NCBI GenBank assembly: GCA_018333535.1
Contig: JAGXTA010000110.1
Span: forward strand, 1 to 37,830
DNA length: 37,830 nucleotides
Direction of reading: 5' to 3'
DNA from: Deltaproteobacteria bacterium
GTDB taxonomy: Bacteria; Desulfobacterota; BSN033; UBA1163
A program made the translations under genes and the position numbers. This document shows positions 1-7,621 of the stretch, piece by piece (within the stretch, counting starts at the first letter, position 1; each line of letters starts with the position of its first letter). The notes below the pieces were generated by a model. The model worked only from the letters and a program-made list of their open reading frames with translations, was not told the DNA's origin and ran no database searches.

Positions 1-157
1 GCTTGCCATTGGGTTGCATCCATCCCCAGGCTTTGCATAAAGCTCTGGAGATATGGGACCTCCCTTTCCCGTAGAATTGAGAAATCGTCCTCTGGATGAA
101 GCAAATGTCTTGAGGCTCAATATCCCGGCACCGGTACCGGAAGACGACTGACTCCAT
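1..157 (-). CDS. DUF4338 / DruA-like protein, N-terminal part (runs off the left edge)
   Basis: The minus strand is open from an ATG at 157 to the window edge and gives 52 residues. The start MESVVFRYRCRDIEPQDI, followed by a helical stretch and ALCKAWGWMQPNGK, resembles the N-terminus of DUF4338 proteins, where a short helical region ends in a (L/K)C..W.W.Q.NG motif. DUF4338 members include DruA of the Druantia anti-phage system, and many others sit beside transposases or stand alone. The sequence alone cannot say which kind this is. Upstream of the ATG, GGAGCAAGGAGAGCG on the coding strand is a good ribosome site (AAGGAG, about 6 nt from ATG). Recognition is from motif memory over only 52 residues, so the family call is moderate. 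It is transcribed away from the lpxC fusion gene's 3' end, after a repeat-filled gap. Confidence 0.55.
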   Translation of the reverse strand, partial: MESVVFRYRCRDIEPQDICFIQRTISQFYGKGRSHISRALCKAWGWMQPNGK

Positions 158-240
158 AACGCTCTCCTTGCTCCTGGAGAACGTTATACAACATTGTTGA
201 ATCTGACGCCAGCTTTTTCTTTATTCGGTTGTCAAAGAGC

Positions 241-356
241 TTTTTTCAAAGAGCTAAAGTGTTACCAAAAACCAAACAATAACCAATGATCAATTTACCA
301 AACATTGTGTTGTTTGGGTTATTGGAACTTGGTGTTTGGTTATTGGGTCTGTATTA
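241..356. repeat. Degenerate inverted array of ACCAAA/TTTGGT words
   Basis: The left arm (about 266-300) repeats ACCAAA and AACCAAT words. The right arm (about 305-345) repeats the complement, with TTTGGGTTATTGG and TTGGTGTTTGG. A leading motif TTTTTTCAAAGAGCTAAAGT, continuing into GTTACC, occupies 241-266; its core CTAAAGTGTTAC (254-265) recurs at 29733-29744 and inverted at 29582-29593. The block fills the gap between the DUF4338 gene and the stop of the lpxC fusion gene. A short reading frame across it looks like a by-product of the repeat. Confidence 0.75.
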
Positions 357-1679
357 TCATTCCTTTTCCAGCATCCCCTCCTGTATCTTTCTCATCATGG
401 CAATATTTTCTGTATGGCCGGTCAGGTGGGCCGTCACTTTTCCCCGGACCGGGCGATTGAGCAGATAGAAATCACCGATCAGGTCGAGAATCTTATGCCG
501 GACAAACTCATCCAAAAATCTTAGCTCTGTGTTGACGATCTTCTCGTCGTCCACCAGGATGAAGTTGTGGAGGCGCCCTCCGCTGCCCAACCCCATCCGT
601 TCGAGCATCTCAATATCCTTCAAAAACCCGAAGGTCCTCGCAGGCGCGATCTGTTCCTTGAATTTCTCCTCATTTTCCAATACGAAATCGAGAGTCTGCT
701 GCCCGATGGGAGAGGGGTAGTCCAAAAAATAATGGATGGAAAAGGTCTCCGCCGGTTCAATGATGAGTGACTTGCCCCTATGGACGACTTCGAACCTTCG
801 ATCGATCACGATTTCGTTCGCCCTCTCCTCCTGCTCCTCGATCCCAGCCTCCTCAATGATCTTGCAGAACGCCAAGGCAGAGCCATCCATGATCGGAATC
901 TCTTCGATCATCTTCACCATTAAATTGGTGATGCGATAGGCATGGAGCACTGCCATCAAATGCTCGATCGTCTTGGCAATGGCCACTCCCTTTTTCAGAG
1001 AGGTGGCAAATTCGGTTGTCTGGACATAGTCGAGATGGGCCGGAACTACCTCGTCATATGAGATGTTCCCGAAAAGGATGCCGCTATGAGGAGGGAGAGG
1101 CTGAAGGAGGAGCCCTGTCTTCATCCCGGAATGGAGCCCCGTTCCGTAGAGGACGACGCTTTTTTTGATCGTCCGCTGAAGAGTGAGAGAGGTTGATTTT
1201 CTCTTCGGACTCTCTTTGAGAGGAACTGTCTCAGGTACGGAGGAAAGGAGAAGAGAAGGAATATCCGTTTTCCCAGAGGGGGTCTCCCGTGGTTGCTCGT
1301 CCACCGATAGTTGCATTTGGCGGTCGAGGGCCCTACGAATCGTCATGAGGAGAACATCGAGGGAAACGGGTTTTTCAATGAAGTCAAAGGCTCCCAGCTT
1401 GACGGCAGCCATCGCAGTGGAAATCGTCGCATGGCCAGAAATCATGATCACCTGGCAATCGGGAACCATTCCCTTAAACCGTTTTAAGACCTCGATGCCA
1501 TCCATCCCCGGCATCCAGATATCGAGAAGGGTGACATCCGGGTTTTCCCGTTGAAAGGCTTCAATCGCTTCCTCGCCGCTCTTGGCCGAGGAAACCCGAA
1601 AGCCTTCGTCTTCGAGGACGCCCCTGACCGACTGGACCACTCTCTCCTCATCATCCACAATGAGGATTTTTTTCTCCAT
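357..1679 (-). CDS. lpxC: Response-regulator receiver domain fused to LpxC (UDP-3-O-acyl-GlcNAc deacetylase)
   Basis: LpxC is the zinc deacetylase of the first committed step of lipid A synthesis, acting in the cytosol on UDP-3-O-acyl-GlcNAc. The ATG at 1679 follows GGGAG by 5 nt and gives 440 residues; an in-frame ATG at 1712 would add 11 residues and lacks such a site. Counting from 1712: residues about 14-130 are an NtrC-type receiver domain with acidic pair D20-D21, phospho-acceptor D64 in LLDIWMPG, S92 and K114 in EKP. A polar linker (about 131-175) follows. Residues about 178-451 are LpxC: GTGLHSG, E250-H251 in TIEHL, EIPIMDGSA, ARTFGF, H406 and D410 in RHKILD, and H433 in TGH, so all zinc and catalytic residues are present. 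The C-terminus ends GMLEKE and lacks the LAxxxxxAVLA degron through which FtsH degrades E. coli LpxC. No histidine kinase is visible nearby. Phosphorylation control is inferred. Most bacterial LpxC proteins are about 300 residues with no receiver. Confidence 0.93.
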   Translation of the reverse strand: MEKKILIVDDEERVVQSVRGVLEDEGFRVSSAKSGEEAIEAFQRENPDVTLLDIWMPGMDGIEVLKRFKGMVPDCQVIMISGHATISTAMAAVKLGAFDFIEKPVSLDVLLMTIRRALDRQMQLSVDEQPRETPSGKTDIPSLLLSSVPETVPLKESPKRKSTSLTLQRTIKKSVVLYGTGLHSGMKTGLLLQPLPPHSGILFGNISYDEVVPAHLDYVQTTEFATSLKKGVAIAKTIEHLMAVLHAYRITNLMVKMIEEIPIMDGSALAFCKIIEEAGIEEQEERANEIVIDRRFEVVHRGKSLIIEPAETFSIHYFLDYPSPIGQQTLDFVLENEEKFKEQIAPARTFGFLKDIEMLERMGLGSGGRLHNFILVDDEKIVNTELRFLDEFVRHKILDLIGDFYLLNRPVRGKVTAHLTGHTENIAMMRKIQEGMLEKE

Positions 1680-1737
1680 ACGCTCTCCCATGATCTGTAT
1701 TTCCATTACCACAACCAGGATGAAGAATCAACAACTT

Positions 1738-1866
1738 ATTGGAAGAATGGAATATTGGAATGTTGGGTTCTAACCCATTATTCCAGCCTTCCCCTCTTCC
1801 ATCGTCTTCATTGTTTTCCATCCAATATTTTTCATTGATAACTTTACATTGGCCATTTTGCATTGA
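1738..1866. repeat. Degenerate GGAAT/ATTCC word array between lpxC and the radical SAM gene
   Basis: The left arm reads GGAAGAATGGAATATTGGAA and continues in the same style. After GTTCTAACCC the complement appears as CATTATTCCAGCCTTCC, then CTTCCATC and TTTTCCATCC. Words of about 7-8 bp share GGAA or TTCC cores with variable spacers, as in other gaps of this window. The gap carries no coding signal. The longer plus-strand frame running through it is antisense to the radical SAM gene and looks like a shadow. Confidence 0.6.
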
Positions 1867-1870
1867 TGGT

Positions 1871-2899
1871 TCAATAGTTCCCCGCTCCCACCTTCTCTTT
1901 CAGAAGGTGGTGATCCTCTTCGGATGTTGCAAATATCCCCGTATTTCCCAGTCTCACATTCACCAGGCCTATGGCTTTGACCTCATTGTAAGCAGAGATC
2001 ATTTCAGAGACCTTCGGGCTTTTATATCGTTTCATCTGATGCTCCGGAAAGAAGGCAAGGATCGTAAAGGGAATCTCAGGATTGATATCAAAGAGCAACC
2101 GGGCGATCTTCTTCAACTGGGGGGTTTCCACCAGGTTGGGGATATAGAGGGAGAGAACTTCCAGAACAAAATCTCTTTTAACGATCTCTTCGGGAAGTTT
2201 AAGGATGTTTCGGTTGAAACAGCCGGTCAACCATTTGTGGTCTGTCCCATCATAGGCTTTCATATCGAGCCAGAAAGAGTCCACCCCTGCTTCCTTGAGG
2301 ATATCGAGGTTCTGGGGAGTAAGCCCATAACCATTGGTTTCGATCAGAATCCACAGATCTGTTTCCGCTTTGATCAGGCGCGCACAGTCGGTATAATATT
2401 CCGGACAACAGGTAAGGTCTCCTCCGGTAAAGGCAACGATATTCCGAGCGGGGCCCCATCCTTGAGGGCTCAAAACAATATCCTTTTTCTGGATCATTCT
2501 GGGGCAGAGGGAGGACCGTTTCCCATGCATGACACAGGCGCCACAACAGCGACAGGACTCATGGGCATGAAAGGCGGTGGCCCTCTCTCTCGGTTCCCGA
2601 ATCGTTACCCCCCTTTCATACTCTTTGCAGGCCTTCAACACATCCACAGGCGACCACCATTCTCCTTTGGCTCTTTTGGTAAACGTCCAGGAATGGCATT
2701 TCCGGCAGGAAAAGTTACATCCCGATTGATAGATGGAGAGATAGTTTTCCGGACGGGAAAGATGTGTGGCAGAGATTAAACGGAGCAATCCTCTGTCCGA
2801 CTCTTTGAGGGTTGCCTCACAGGCCAGCGATTTCCCGCCTTCTTCTTCAACGAAACAGCTTCCCTGAGGATACCCCTGCTTGATCAAATTGCACCGCAT
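1871..2899 (-). CDS. Radical SAM protein, glycyl-radical-activase-like, with an extra cysteine-rich insert
   Basis: The protein has 342 residues. The radical SAM cluster motif is C61-x3-C65-x2-C68 (SGCNFSCRKCHSW), preceded by an N-terminal region with additional cysteines. An insert at about 112-134 holds C116, C118, C119, C122 and C132, a spacing that could bind a second iron-sulfur cluster. TGGDLTCCPEYY (158-169) corresponds to the SAM-binding GGE-like strand, and LIETNGYGL (185-193) and FWLDMKAYDG (209-218) match the pyruvate formate-lyase activase-like fold. The substrate cannot be told from sequence; no glycyl-radical enzyme is visible nearby. The ATG at 2899 has a weak ribosome site. 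The gene is divergent from the sirtuin and upstream of lpxC on the same strand. The family call is firm, the function unknown. Confidence 0.82.
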   Translation of the reverse strand: MRCNLIKQGYPQGSCFVEEEGGKSLACEATLKESDRGLLRLISATHLSRPENYLSIYQSGCNFSCRKCHSWTFTKRAKGEWWSPVDVLKACKEYERGVTIREPRERATAFHAHESCRCCGACVMHGKRSSLCPRMIQKKDIVLSPQGWGPARNIVAFTGGDLTCCPEYYTDCARLIKAETDLWILIETNGYGLTPQNLDILKEAGVDSFWLDMKAYDGTDHKWLTGCFNRNILKLPEEIVKRDFVLEVLSLYIPNLVETPQLKKIARLLFDINPEIPFTILAFFPEHQMKRYKSPKVSEMISAYNEVKAIGLVNVRLGNTGIFATSEEDHHLLKEKVGAGNY

Positions 2900-3026
2900 A
2901 GTAAAAGTTTATCATATGCCATCTTTGCCTTGCAAGTTAGGAGGAACGTATGATATAGAGGATCAGAAAAAGCATCATAGGGAGATGGGGCGATTGGGAA
3001 ATGGGGTGAAGAAAAAGGAAAACGAC

Positions 3027-3797
3027 ATGGAAGAAAAAATTAGACAGGTGGCCCAATGGATTATTCATGCTAAGAGGACGGTCATTTTTGGCGGAGCGGG
3101 TCTCAGCACGGAATCAGGGATCCCTGATTTTCGCAGTCCCGGCGGGGTCTGGGATCGATACGATCCGGAGGATTTTTATTTCCAAAAATTTATCGCCAGC
3201 GAAGCCTCTCGCGAGAAGTACTGGCAGATGGCTACAGAAATGTTTGAACCAATGAAGAAGGCTCAACCTAATCCAGCCCACCTCGCCATTGCCGAATTAG
3301 AGAGGTTGGGCAAACTCGACTGCGTCATCACACAGAATATCGATGGCCTCCATCATAAGGCCGGAAACTCGGAAGAAAGAATTATCGAGCTTCATGGGAC
3401 AGCAATGCATGTCACCTGTTTAAATTGCAAAAAGAGATATGACCGCGATGAGATTCAGGAACGCCTTCGAAAAGGAACAAAGATTCCTTACTGTGACGAT
3501 TGCGGTGGTCCTCTCAAACCTGCCACCATCTCCTTCGGTCAATCCATGCCTGAAAAAGAAACCCAAGAGGCATATCACCGTTCCTCCACCTGCGATCTCT
3601 TCATCGTCATCGGATCTTCCCTGGTCGTTCAACCTGCCGCCTCCATGCCTCTGGTGGCAAAGAGAAACGGAGCGAAACTGGTGATCATCAACCGCGACCC
3701 CACCCCCTACGACGAGATGGCGGATATCGTCATCCATAGCCAGGCCGGTTCGACCATGTCCAATATTCTAAAATATGTGAAACAGGAGTTTAGATAA
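3027..3797 (+). CDS. cobB: NAD-dependent protein deacylase (sirtuin, Sir2/CobB family)
   Basis: Sirtuins remove acyl groups from lysine using NAD, giving nicotinamide and O-acyl-ADP-ribose. With the ATG at 3027 the protein has 256 residues, the usual bacterial length. AAGGA about 7 nt upstream decides this start; an open frame from 2880 would overlap the divergent radical SAM gene and add 49 residues unlike a sirtuin. Motifs (from 3027): GAGLSTESGIPDFRSPGG (23-40) for NAD binding, TQNIDGLHH (102-110), catalytic H123 in ELHGT, structural zinc cysteines C131/C134 and C156/C159, and GSSLVVQPAA (196-205). It stands as a single plus-strand gene with no strong terminator before the lipoprotein gene. 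Reversal of lysine acetylation is likely; the targets are unknown. Confidence 0.93.
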   Translation: MEEKIRQVAQWIIHAKRTVIFGGAGLSTESGIPDFRSPGGVWDRYDPEDFYFQKFIASEASREKYWQMATEMFEPMKKAQPNPAHLAIAELERLGKLDCVITQNIDGLHHKAGNSEERIIELHGTAMHVTCLNCKKRYDRDEIQERLRKGTKIPYCDDCGGPLKPATISFGQSMPEKETQEAYHRSSTCDLFIVIGSSLVVQPAASMPLVAKRNGAKLVIINRDPTPYDEMADIVIHSQAGSTMSNILKYVKQEFR

Positions 3798-3966
3798 GGA
3801 ACTGGTCATTTTTTAGCCATAAGAAGAACAAAATATTACATCTTTTCGTTCAGCATTTGAGTTCCGATTAAAATAAATTATTAAATTCAAAGGGTTAAAA
3901 ACTGTTAAAATTGGTATCAAATTTGCTGTTAACAATGAATTGAAACTCTATTAGGCTAGGGGGAAA

Positions 3967-4491
3967 ATGGAAAAAGATTGGGAGTTCAACGCCAGGGCCT
4001 TATTGCTAAAGGCATTAATCTTAGGAGTTATCCTTTCTTTTGCGTTTGGTTGCGCTGGAAGCAAACCTGAGCAGAAGTCCACTCCTCCCCCTGTTGAAGA
4101 AAAAAAAATTGAACAGCCCAAGAAGGAAGAAACCCCGGCCCCTCAACCCACTCCAGAACCTCCCGTCAAACCTGCTCCACCAACTGCTTCGCCATTTTCT
4201 TCAGAACCTTCCAAAACGCCCCCGCCATCCCAGCCATTGCCTTCCCCTCTCCCTTCCCTCCGCACAACAAAGGTCGTATGGGATACCGTCAACCTTCGGG
4301 AAGGACCGGGACTCAATTACAGAGTGATTGGAAATGCTAAAAAGGGAACTTCTCTTTCGATTCTCGAAGACAGGGGAAACTGGTTACGGGTTCGGCTGGA
4401 AGATGGAAAAGAGGCGTGGGTCAGCAAGGCCGCCACTTCCGATGCCCCCAAATCTCCTCCTGCAGCCACCCCAAAACCCAAGCCAATGTGA
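3967..4491 (+). CDS. Proline-rich lipoprotein with a bacterial SH3 (SH3b) domain
   Basis: The 174-residue protein starts with a hydrophobic signal (about 11-28) ending in the lipobox FAFGC, so C29 would be the lipidated cysteine. Residues 30-100 are a Pro/Glu/Lys-rich extended linker. Residues about 103-155 form one SH3b domain (VNLREGPGLNYRVIGNAKKG, then a GNWLRV turn and AWV). SH3b domains in periplasmic proteins usually bind peptidoglycan or act as adaptors, so a cell-wall-associated outer-membrane or periplasmic lipoprotein is likely. The start is preceded by AGGGGG (3958-3963) only 3 nt away, slightly close. It is followed 16 nt later by the zinc-ribbon gene, probably cotranscribed. Confidence 0.85.
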   Translation: MEKDWEFNARALLLKALILGVILSFAFGCAGSKPEQKSTPPPVEEKKIEQPKKEETPAPQPTPEPPVKPAPPTASPFSSEPSKTPPPSQPLPSPLPSLRTTKVVWDTVNLREGPGLNYRVIGNAKKGTSLSILEDRGNWLRVRLEDGKEAWVSKAATSDAPKSPPAATPKPKPM

Positions 4492-4507
4492 GGATCGCAA
4501 ACAAAAG

Positions 4508-5647
4508 ATGCTGTTCTGTAAAAAATGCCAGGTCGAATATGAGGATGACAAGAGGTTCTGCCCTCAATGCGGAAGCTTCCTGATTATAAAGGAAGAAGCC
4601 CTCCCGAATTTTGAAGATTCAGAAAAACCGTTTGAAGAAAAACCCAAAGAAAAATTCATCTGTCCCGATTGCAAAATCATCTATGAAAAATCAAAGACCT
4701 GTATCCGATGTGGCACAGAGGTCGTTCTTTTAACCTCCTTTCAAGAGAAAAGGCAGTCCGAAGCAGATCAGGAACCCGAGGATGAGAAAGAATCGTCTCA
4801 CGTCTTGACCACCCGGGAATGGGTGGAAACCCCGCTTGAACATCTCATCTGTCCGGTTTGTAAAAAAGAGCATCTGGGAGGTAAGTCCTGCATCAGATGT
4901 GGAGCCGCGCTGGCCTCCCCAAGTCCGCCCCCAGTGAAAGATAATACCAAACCCACTCACGCTCTTGACACCCAAAAAAAAGAGCCTAAACCACCCTACT
5001 CTTCGGACTTCGAAGAAGACCTCCTCCGGGATAAAACATCTGATCAGCCGTCCTTTAAAATGACCGTAGAGGAACAGATCAAAAAGGGAAGGTTTATAAG
5101 AAAGGTAAAAAAAGACTACCCGCGGATGGTTTTAAACTGGAGCGGCATCGGAATCATCTGCATCGCCGCAGGTTATCTCCTCTGGTCCACCTATTCTCAC
5201 GTGGTGACAAAAAAACCGGATTCCATCCTCATCCCTCCCTCTAAAGAGAAGACTTCCATTACGGCTCCTGCCCCTTCAGCGACTCCCCCTTCCACGGAGG
5301 CGGAAGAGATAGAAAAGATAAAATACCTTCTCGAAAATATCAGAAAGGCAAATCTGAGAAAGGATATCGATCTCTTTCTATCATGTTACTCGAATGGTTT
5401 TAAGGATCGGGAAGGGAAAAAGAAGTCGACGCTTGAATCCTGGGAAAATTTCAATTTCCTCGATCTCACTTATGACCTTGGAAACCTTTCGGTATCCGGA
5501 GATAACACAAGAGCAAGGGTGGAGTGGCTGGTCAGGTTTTCTCCAAATAGCGGCGGCCAACCCCAGGAAAGCAAAACCATTGTCGATGTGGTCTTTAAGA
5601 AAGAGGATGGGACCTGGAAGATAGGAGAAATTAGATCGAGCTTATAG
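4508..5647 (+). CDS. Triple zinc-ribbon protein with one membrane segment and an NTF2-like C-terminal domain
   Basis: Read from the ATG at 4508 the protein has 379 residues. An in-frame extension back to 4328 would overlap the lipoprotein gene and is rejected because the zinc ribbon begins right at MLFCKKC. Three ribbons follow: CKKC...CPQC (C4, C7, C18, C21), CPDC...CIRC (about 53-70) and CPVC...CIRC (about 115-132). A charged linker leads to one transmembrane helix (SGIGIICIAAGYLLW, about 215-235). The C-terminal 110 residues (IRKANLRKDIDLFLSCYSN to EDGTWKIGEIRSSL) have the pattern of SnoaL/NTF2-like domains. The predicted topology puts the ribbons in the cytosol and the NTF2-like domain outside. 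No specific function is recognised. The stop overlaps the 3' end of the convergent YdjM-like gene by 6 nt. Confidence 0.8.
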   Translation: MLFCKKCQVEYEDDKRFCPQCGSFLIIKEEALPNFEDSEKPFEEKPKEKFICPDCKIIYEKSKTCIRCGTEVVLLTSFQEKRQSEADQEPEDEKESSHVLTTREWVETPLEHLICPVCKKEHLGGKSCIRCGAALASPSPPPVKDNTKPTHALDTQKKEPKPPYSSDFEEDLLRDKTSDQPSFKMTVEEQIKKGRFIRKVKKDYPRMVLNWSGIGIICIAAGYLLWSTYSHVVTKKPDSILIPPSKEKTSITAPAPSATPPSTEAEEIEKIKYLLENIRKANLRKDIDLFLSCYSNGFKDREGKKKSTLESWENFNFLDLTYDLGNLSVSGDNTRARVEWLVRFSPNSGGQPQESKTIVDVVFKKEDGTWKIGEIRSSL

Positions 5648-6661
5648 CCTTTTTCGATCCTCTGCAAATCCCTCTGACCGAATCTGCCCTGAGTCGTCAA
5701 ATTCCACGAAGTAAACAAAGGGAAGGCGAATCCCGGGAAGAAAGAACCTTGCATCCATAAATTCCACCCTGTGCCTTCCTTCTTCTGAGTTGATGGACTT
5801 CACCACAGGAAACCTGGCAAACCAGTAATAGAACTTCATTCCTTTTGTCGTGAGAGCTTTTTTTACCCACGGAGAGTCCGGTAATTTTTCCATGGAATGA
5901 AAGGGAATGCTTCCGGATGGATAATAAAGGCTGGCCAATCTTTCAAAGAACGGGGCCTGGGGTGAAGCAGGTTCGGGAAGGTCTTCCCTTCTCAGATCCA
6001 CAAACCCCTGAAATATGTTGTCTTCTGTCTCTACATAAAGGGCCCAGCGGAAAGGAGAAGCGGGCTGGGGCAGAGCGGCAATCTGTATTACCTTTCCCGC
6101 CAATCCTTTTGAAAAGCCTCTGATCTCTCCGAGGGCCTGCCCGTGTTGAACCCAGCAGAAGAGGATATAGACAGTTAGTCCGATGAGAGATCCCCTGCAG
6201 ATCCATCGCGCCCCTCTCTTCAAGAAAAGGCTCGCCAATAACGGAAGAAGGATGACTCCTGAAAAGATTAAGTCGATGACGAAGATAAGGTCCCAGGCAA
6301 ACCGGTGGTCGAAGAAAGGGGAGAAAATCATTGTGCCATAGGAAGTGAGAAGGTCGAGCAGGACATGGCTCATTAGAACTGGCAGACAGACCTTATAGAA
6401 ATTCCAGAAATAGGGACGTTTCGATATCTTGACAAAGAGCCAGCTGAAAAAAAGAGAGTAGAAAGGTATCAACAGGATGGAATGGGTAAAATCGCGATGG
6501 TATTGAATAGAAAATTGGTGATTGAAGAGGCCGAGGATAAAATCGGAATCGGGAAAGAGCCCCATCGCCAGTCCAGCAACGGTCCCCCACTTTCCGATTT
6601 TCTCGTTATCGATGGCTCTGGCAATGACGGCACCGGTGAGGGCATGGGTGATACTGTCCAT
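5642..6661 (-). CDS. YdjM/DUF457-family membrane-bound metal-dependent hydrolase
   Basis: The 339-residue integral membrane protein begins MDSITHALTGAVIAR and has family motifs H6 in THALTG, D38/D40 in FPDSD, HRDFTHS (55-61) and SHVLLDLLTSYGT (about 98-110). These are the conserved His/Asp positions of the YdjM/YfhO-type family, thought to bind metal. Four to five hydrophobic helices fill residues 60-190; the C-terminal 150 residues are soluble. The E. coli relative YdjM is an SOS-regulated inner-membrane protein; the substrate is unknown, and no LexA box was recognised here. The ribosome site is weak. The gene ends convergently against the zinc-ribbon gene. Confidence 0.85.
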   Translation of the reverse strand: MDSITHALTGAVIARAIDNEKIGKWGTVAGLAMGLFPDSDFILGLFNHQFSIQYHRDFTHSILLIPFYSLFFSWLFVKISKRPYFWNFYKVCLPVLMSHVLLDLLTSYGTMIFSPFFDHRFAWDLIFVIDLIFSGVILLPLLASLFLKRGARWICRGSLIGLTVYILFCWVQHGQALGEIRGFSKGLAGKVIQIAALPQPASPFRWALYVETEDNIFQGFVDLRREDLPEPASPQAPFFERLASLYYPSGSIPFHSMEKLPDSPWVKKALTTKGMKFYYWFARFPVVKSINSEEGRHRVEFMDARFFLPGIRLPFVYFVEFDDSGQIRSEGFAEDRKRL

Positions 6662-6741
6662 ATAAAAAAATATTAACCCTTAAATACCCCATAGGCAAAC
6701 CGGAAATGTCTTCCCAAAAATCTCCCCTCCCCCATCTCCAT

Positions 6742-6779
6742 AAAAATGGGGCGAACCCAATTGGATTCGCCCCATTTTT
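6742..6779. terminator. Bidirectional intrinsic terminator (14 bp perfect stem)
   Basis: AAAAATGGGGCGAA (6742-6755) is perfectly complementary to TTCGCCCCATTTTT (6766-6779), with a 10-nt loop CCCAATTGGA. The GC core is flanked by A and T runs on both sides, so it can terminate either strand. It lies between the start of the YdjM-like gene and the 3' end of the minus-strand gene at 6818-7147; for that gene it is an ideal terminator. Confidence 0.9.
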
Positions 6780-6817
6780 ATTGTCGCTTTTTAATAGGGT
6801 CGCCCCTCAGATCTTTT

Positions 6818-7147
6818 TTATACCTTGATCCCCTGGTCCATCAGCTTAGATATCCCGAATAACTCTTCCTTGCTAAAAACACCCTTTTCCACAAGCCATC
6901 TGGTATCGCTTCTTAATTTCAACTCACTCGGAACAATGAAAACCGATTTTTTATCTTTTACCATATGGCCGAAAGTCACCTTGGCCCATCTCATTCCTGC
7001 TTCAACCTGTGTCATCCCCCTCAGGTCTTTCCTCCTCTCGATCAACATACCCATCAGCTCGCCCTTCTTCAGCTCATAATTTTTTGAAAAGACTTTATAG
7101 ATGATCATCCTACAACTTGCCTCAATCCATCCCTGTCTCTTCATCAA
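6818..7147 (-). CDS. Small hypothetical protein, family not recognised
   Basis: The frame gives 109 residues, basic and soluble, with no signal peptide or transmembrane helix. It contains EAGMRWAKVTFGHMVKDKKS and ends SKEELFGISKLMDQGIKV. ATG codons at 7147, 7144 and 7108 are possible starts; the last is preceded by GTAGG only, so the start is uncertain. Support for it being real is the strong terminator just downstream and the unbiased amino acid composition. It lies divergent to the toxin-antitoxin pair. No function can be assigned. Confidence 0.55.
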   Translation of the reverse strand: MMKRQGWIEASCRMIIYKVFSKNYELKKGELMGMLIERRKDLRGMTQVEAGMRWAKVTFGHMVKDKKSVFIVPSELKLRSDTRWLVEKGVFSKEELFGISKLMDQGIKV

Positions 7148-7285
7148 AAAATCGTGTGGTTCCAGGGATAAGGTAACGCATAAACTATTTCGATGTAACT
7201 ATAAAAATATCATGACCATTCGGCAGGATTATATAAAACGCCATAAGGAATGTCAAGGAATCAAATTGGGAATGTTTATTTCAAC

Positions 7286-7314
7286 TTGACAATCATTCAA
7301 TTATTTATTAAAAA
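7286..7314 (+). promoter_or_regulatory. Putative promoter of the toxin-antitoxin operon
   Basis: TTGACA at 7286-7291 is a perfect -35 box. The AT-rich stretch TTATTAAAAA (7305-7314) offers a -10-like hexamer at 17 nt spacing (TAAAAA). This lies 32 nt before the toxin start. The -10 match is poor, so only the -35 is convincing. Confidence 0.5.
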
Positions 7315-7345
7315 CGTATTACATTATTAACAAGTAGGGGATACC

Positions 7346-7621
7346 TTGAAAATAGAAAAAATCTCATGGGATCAGGAAGCAGTTGACCATATTTCTAACC
7401 ACATGGTTTCACCGGAAGAGGTTGAAGAGGTATTGTTTAATGATGTAGACATCCCACTTATGATGAGGGGGAAAGAAGGCAAATATCTTGCTTATGGTAA
7501 AACGTATGGAGGCCGGCTATTATTCATCGTGTGGGTCTCAAAATATAAAAAAACAAAAATTATTACTGCCAGAGACATGACCGAAAAGGAAAAGCGATTT
7601 TATAGAAGGAGAAAAGAATGA
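7346..7621 (+). CDS. brnT: BrnT-like toxin of a type II toxin-antitoxin pair (RelE-fold ribonuclease)
   Basis: The 91-residue protein has the BrnT pattern: an N-terminal ISWDQEAVDHI strand-helix, PEEVEEVLFND, a GGRLLFIVW strand and C-terminal KKTKIITARDMTEKEKRFY with the conserved Arg/Met-Thr segment. BrnT toxins are ribonucleases that stop growth unless bound by the partner antitoxin. The start is TTG at 7346, fixed by AGGGGA (7336-7341) 4 nt upstream. The stop overlaps the antitoxin start by 4 nt (ATGA), as in brnTA operons. Regulation is probably by the antitoxin binding the promoter region. Confidence 0.82.
   Translation: MKIEKISWDQEAVDHISNHMVSPEEVEEVLFNDVDIPLMMRGKEGKYLAYGKTYGGRLLFIVWVSKYKKTKIITARDMTEKEKRFYRRRKE

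Noticed and set aside
1739-2779. 346-codon plus-strand open frame
   Set aside because: It is antisense to the radical SAM gene with all its cysteine motifs, starts in a repeat and has no ribosome site.
2880-3026. 49-residue N-terminal extension of the sirtuin
   Set aside because: It overlaps the divergent radical SAM start, and AAGGA before ATG 3027 gives a standard-length sirtuin.
4328-4507. 60-residue N-terminal extension of the zinc-ribbon gene
   Set aside because: It overlaps the SH3b lipoprotein in another frame and lacks family character; the ribbon starts at the ATG at 4508.
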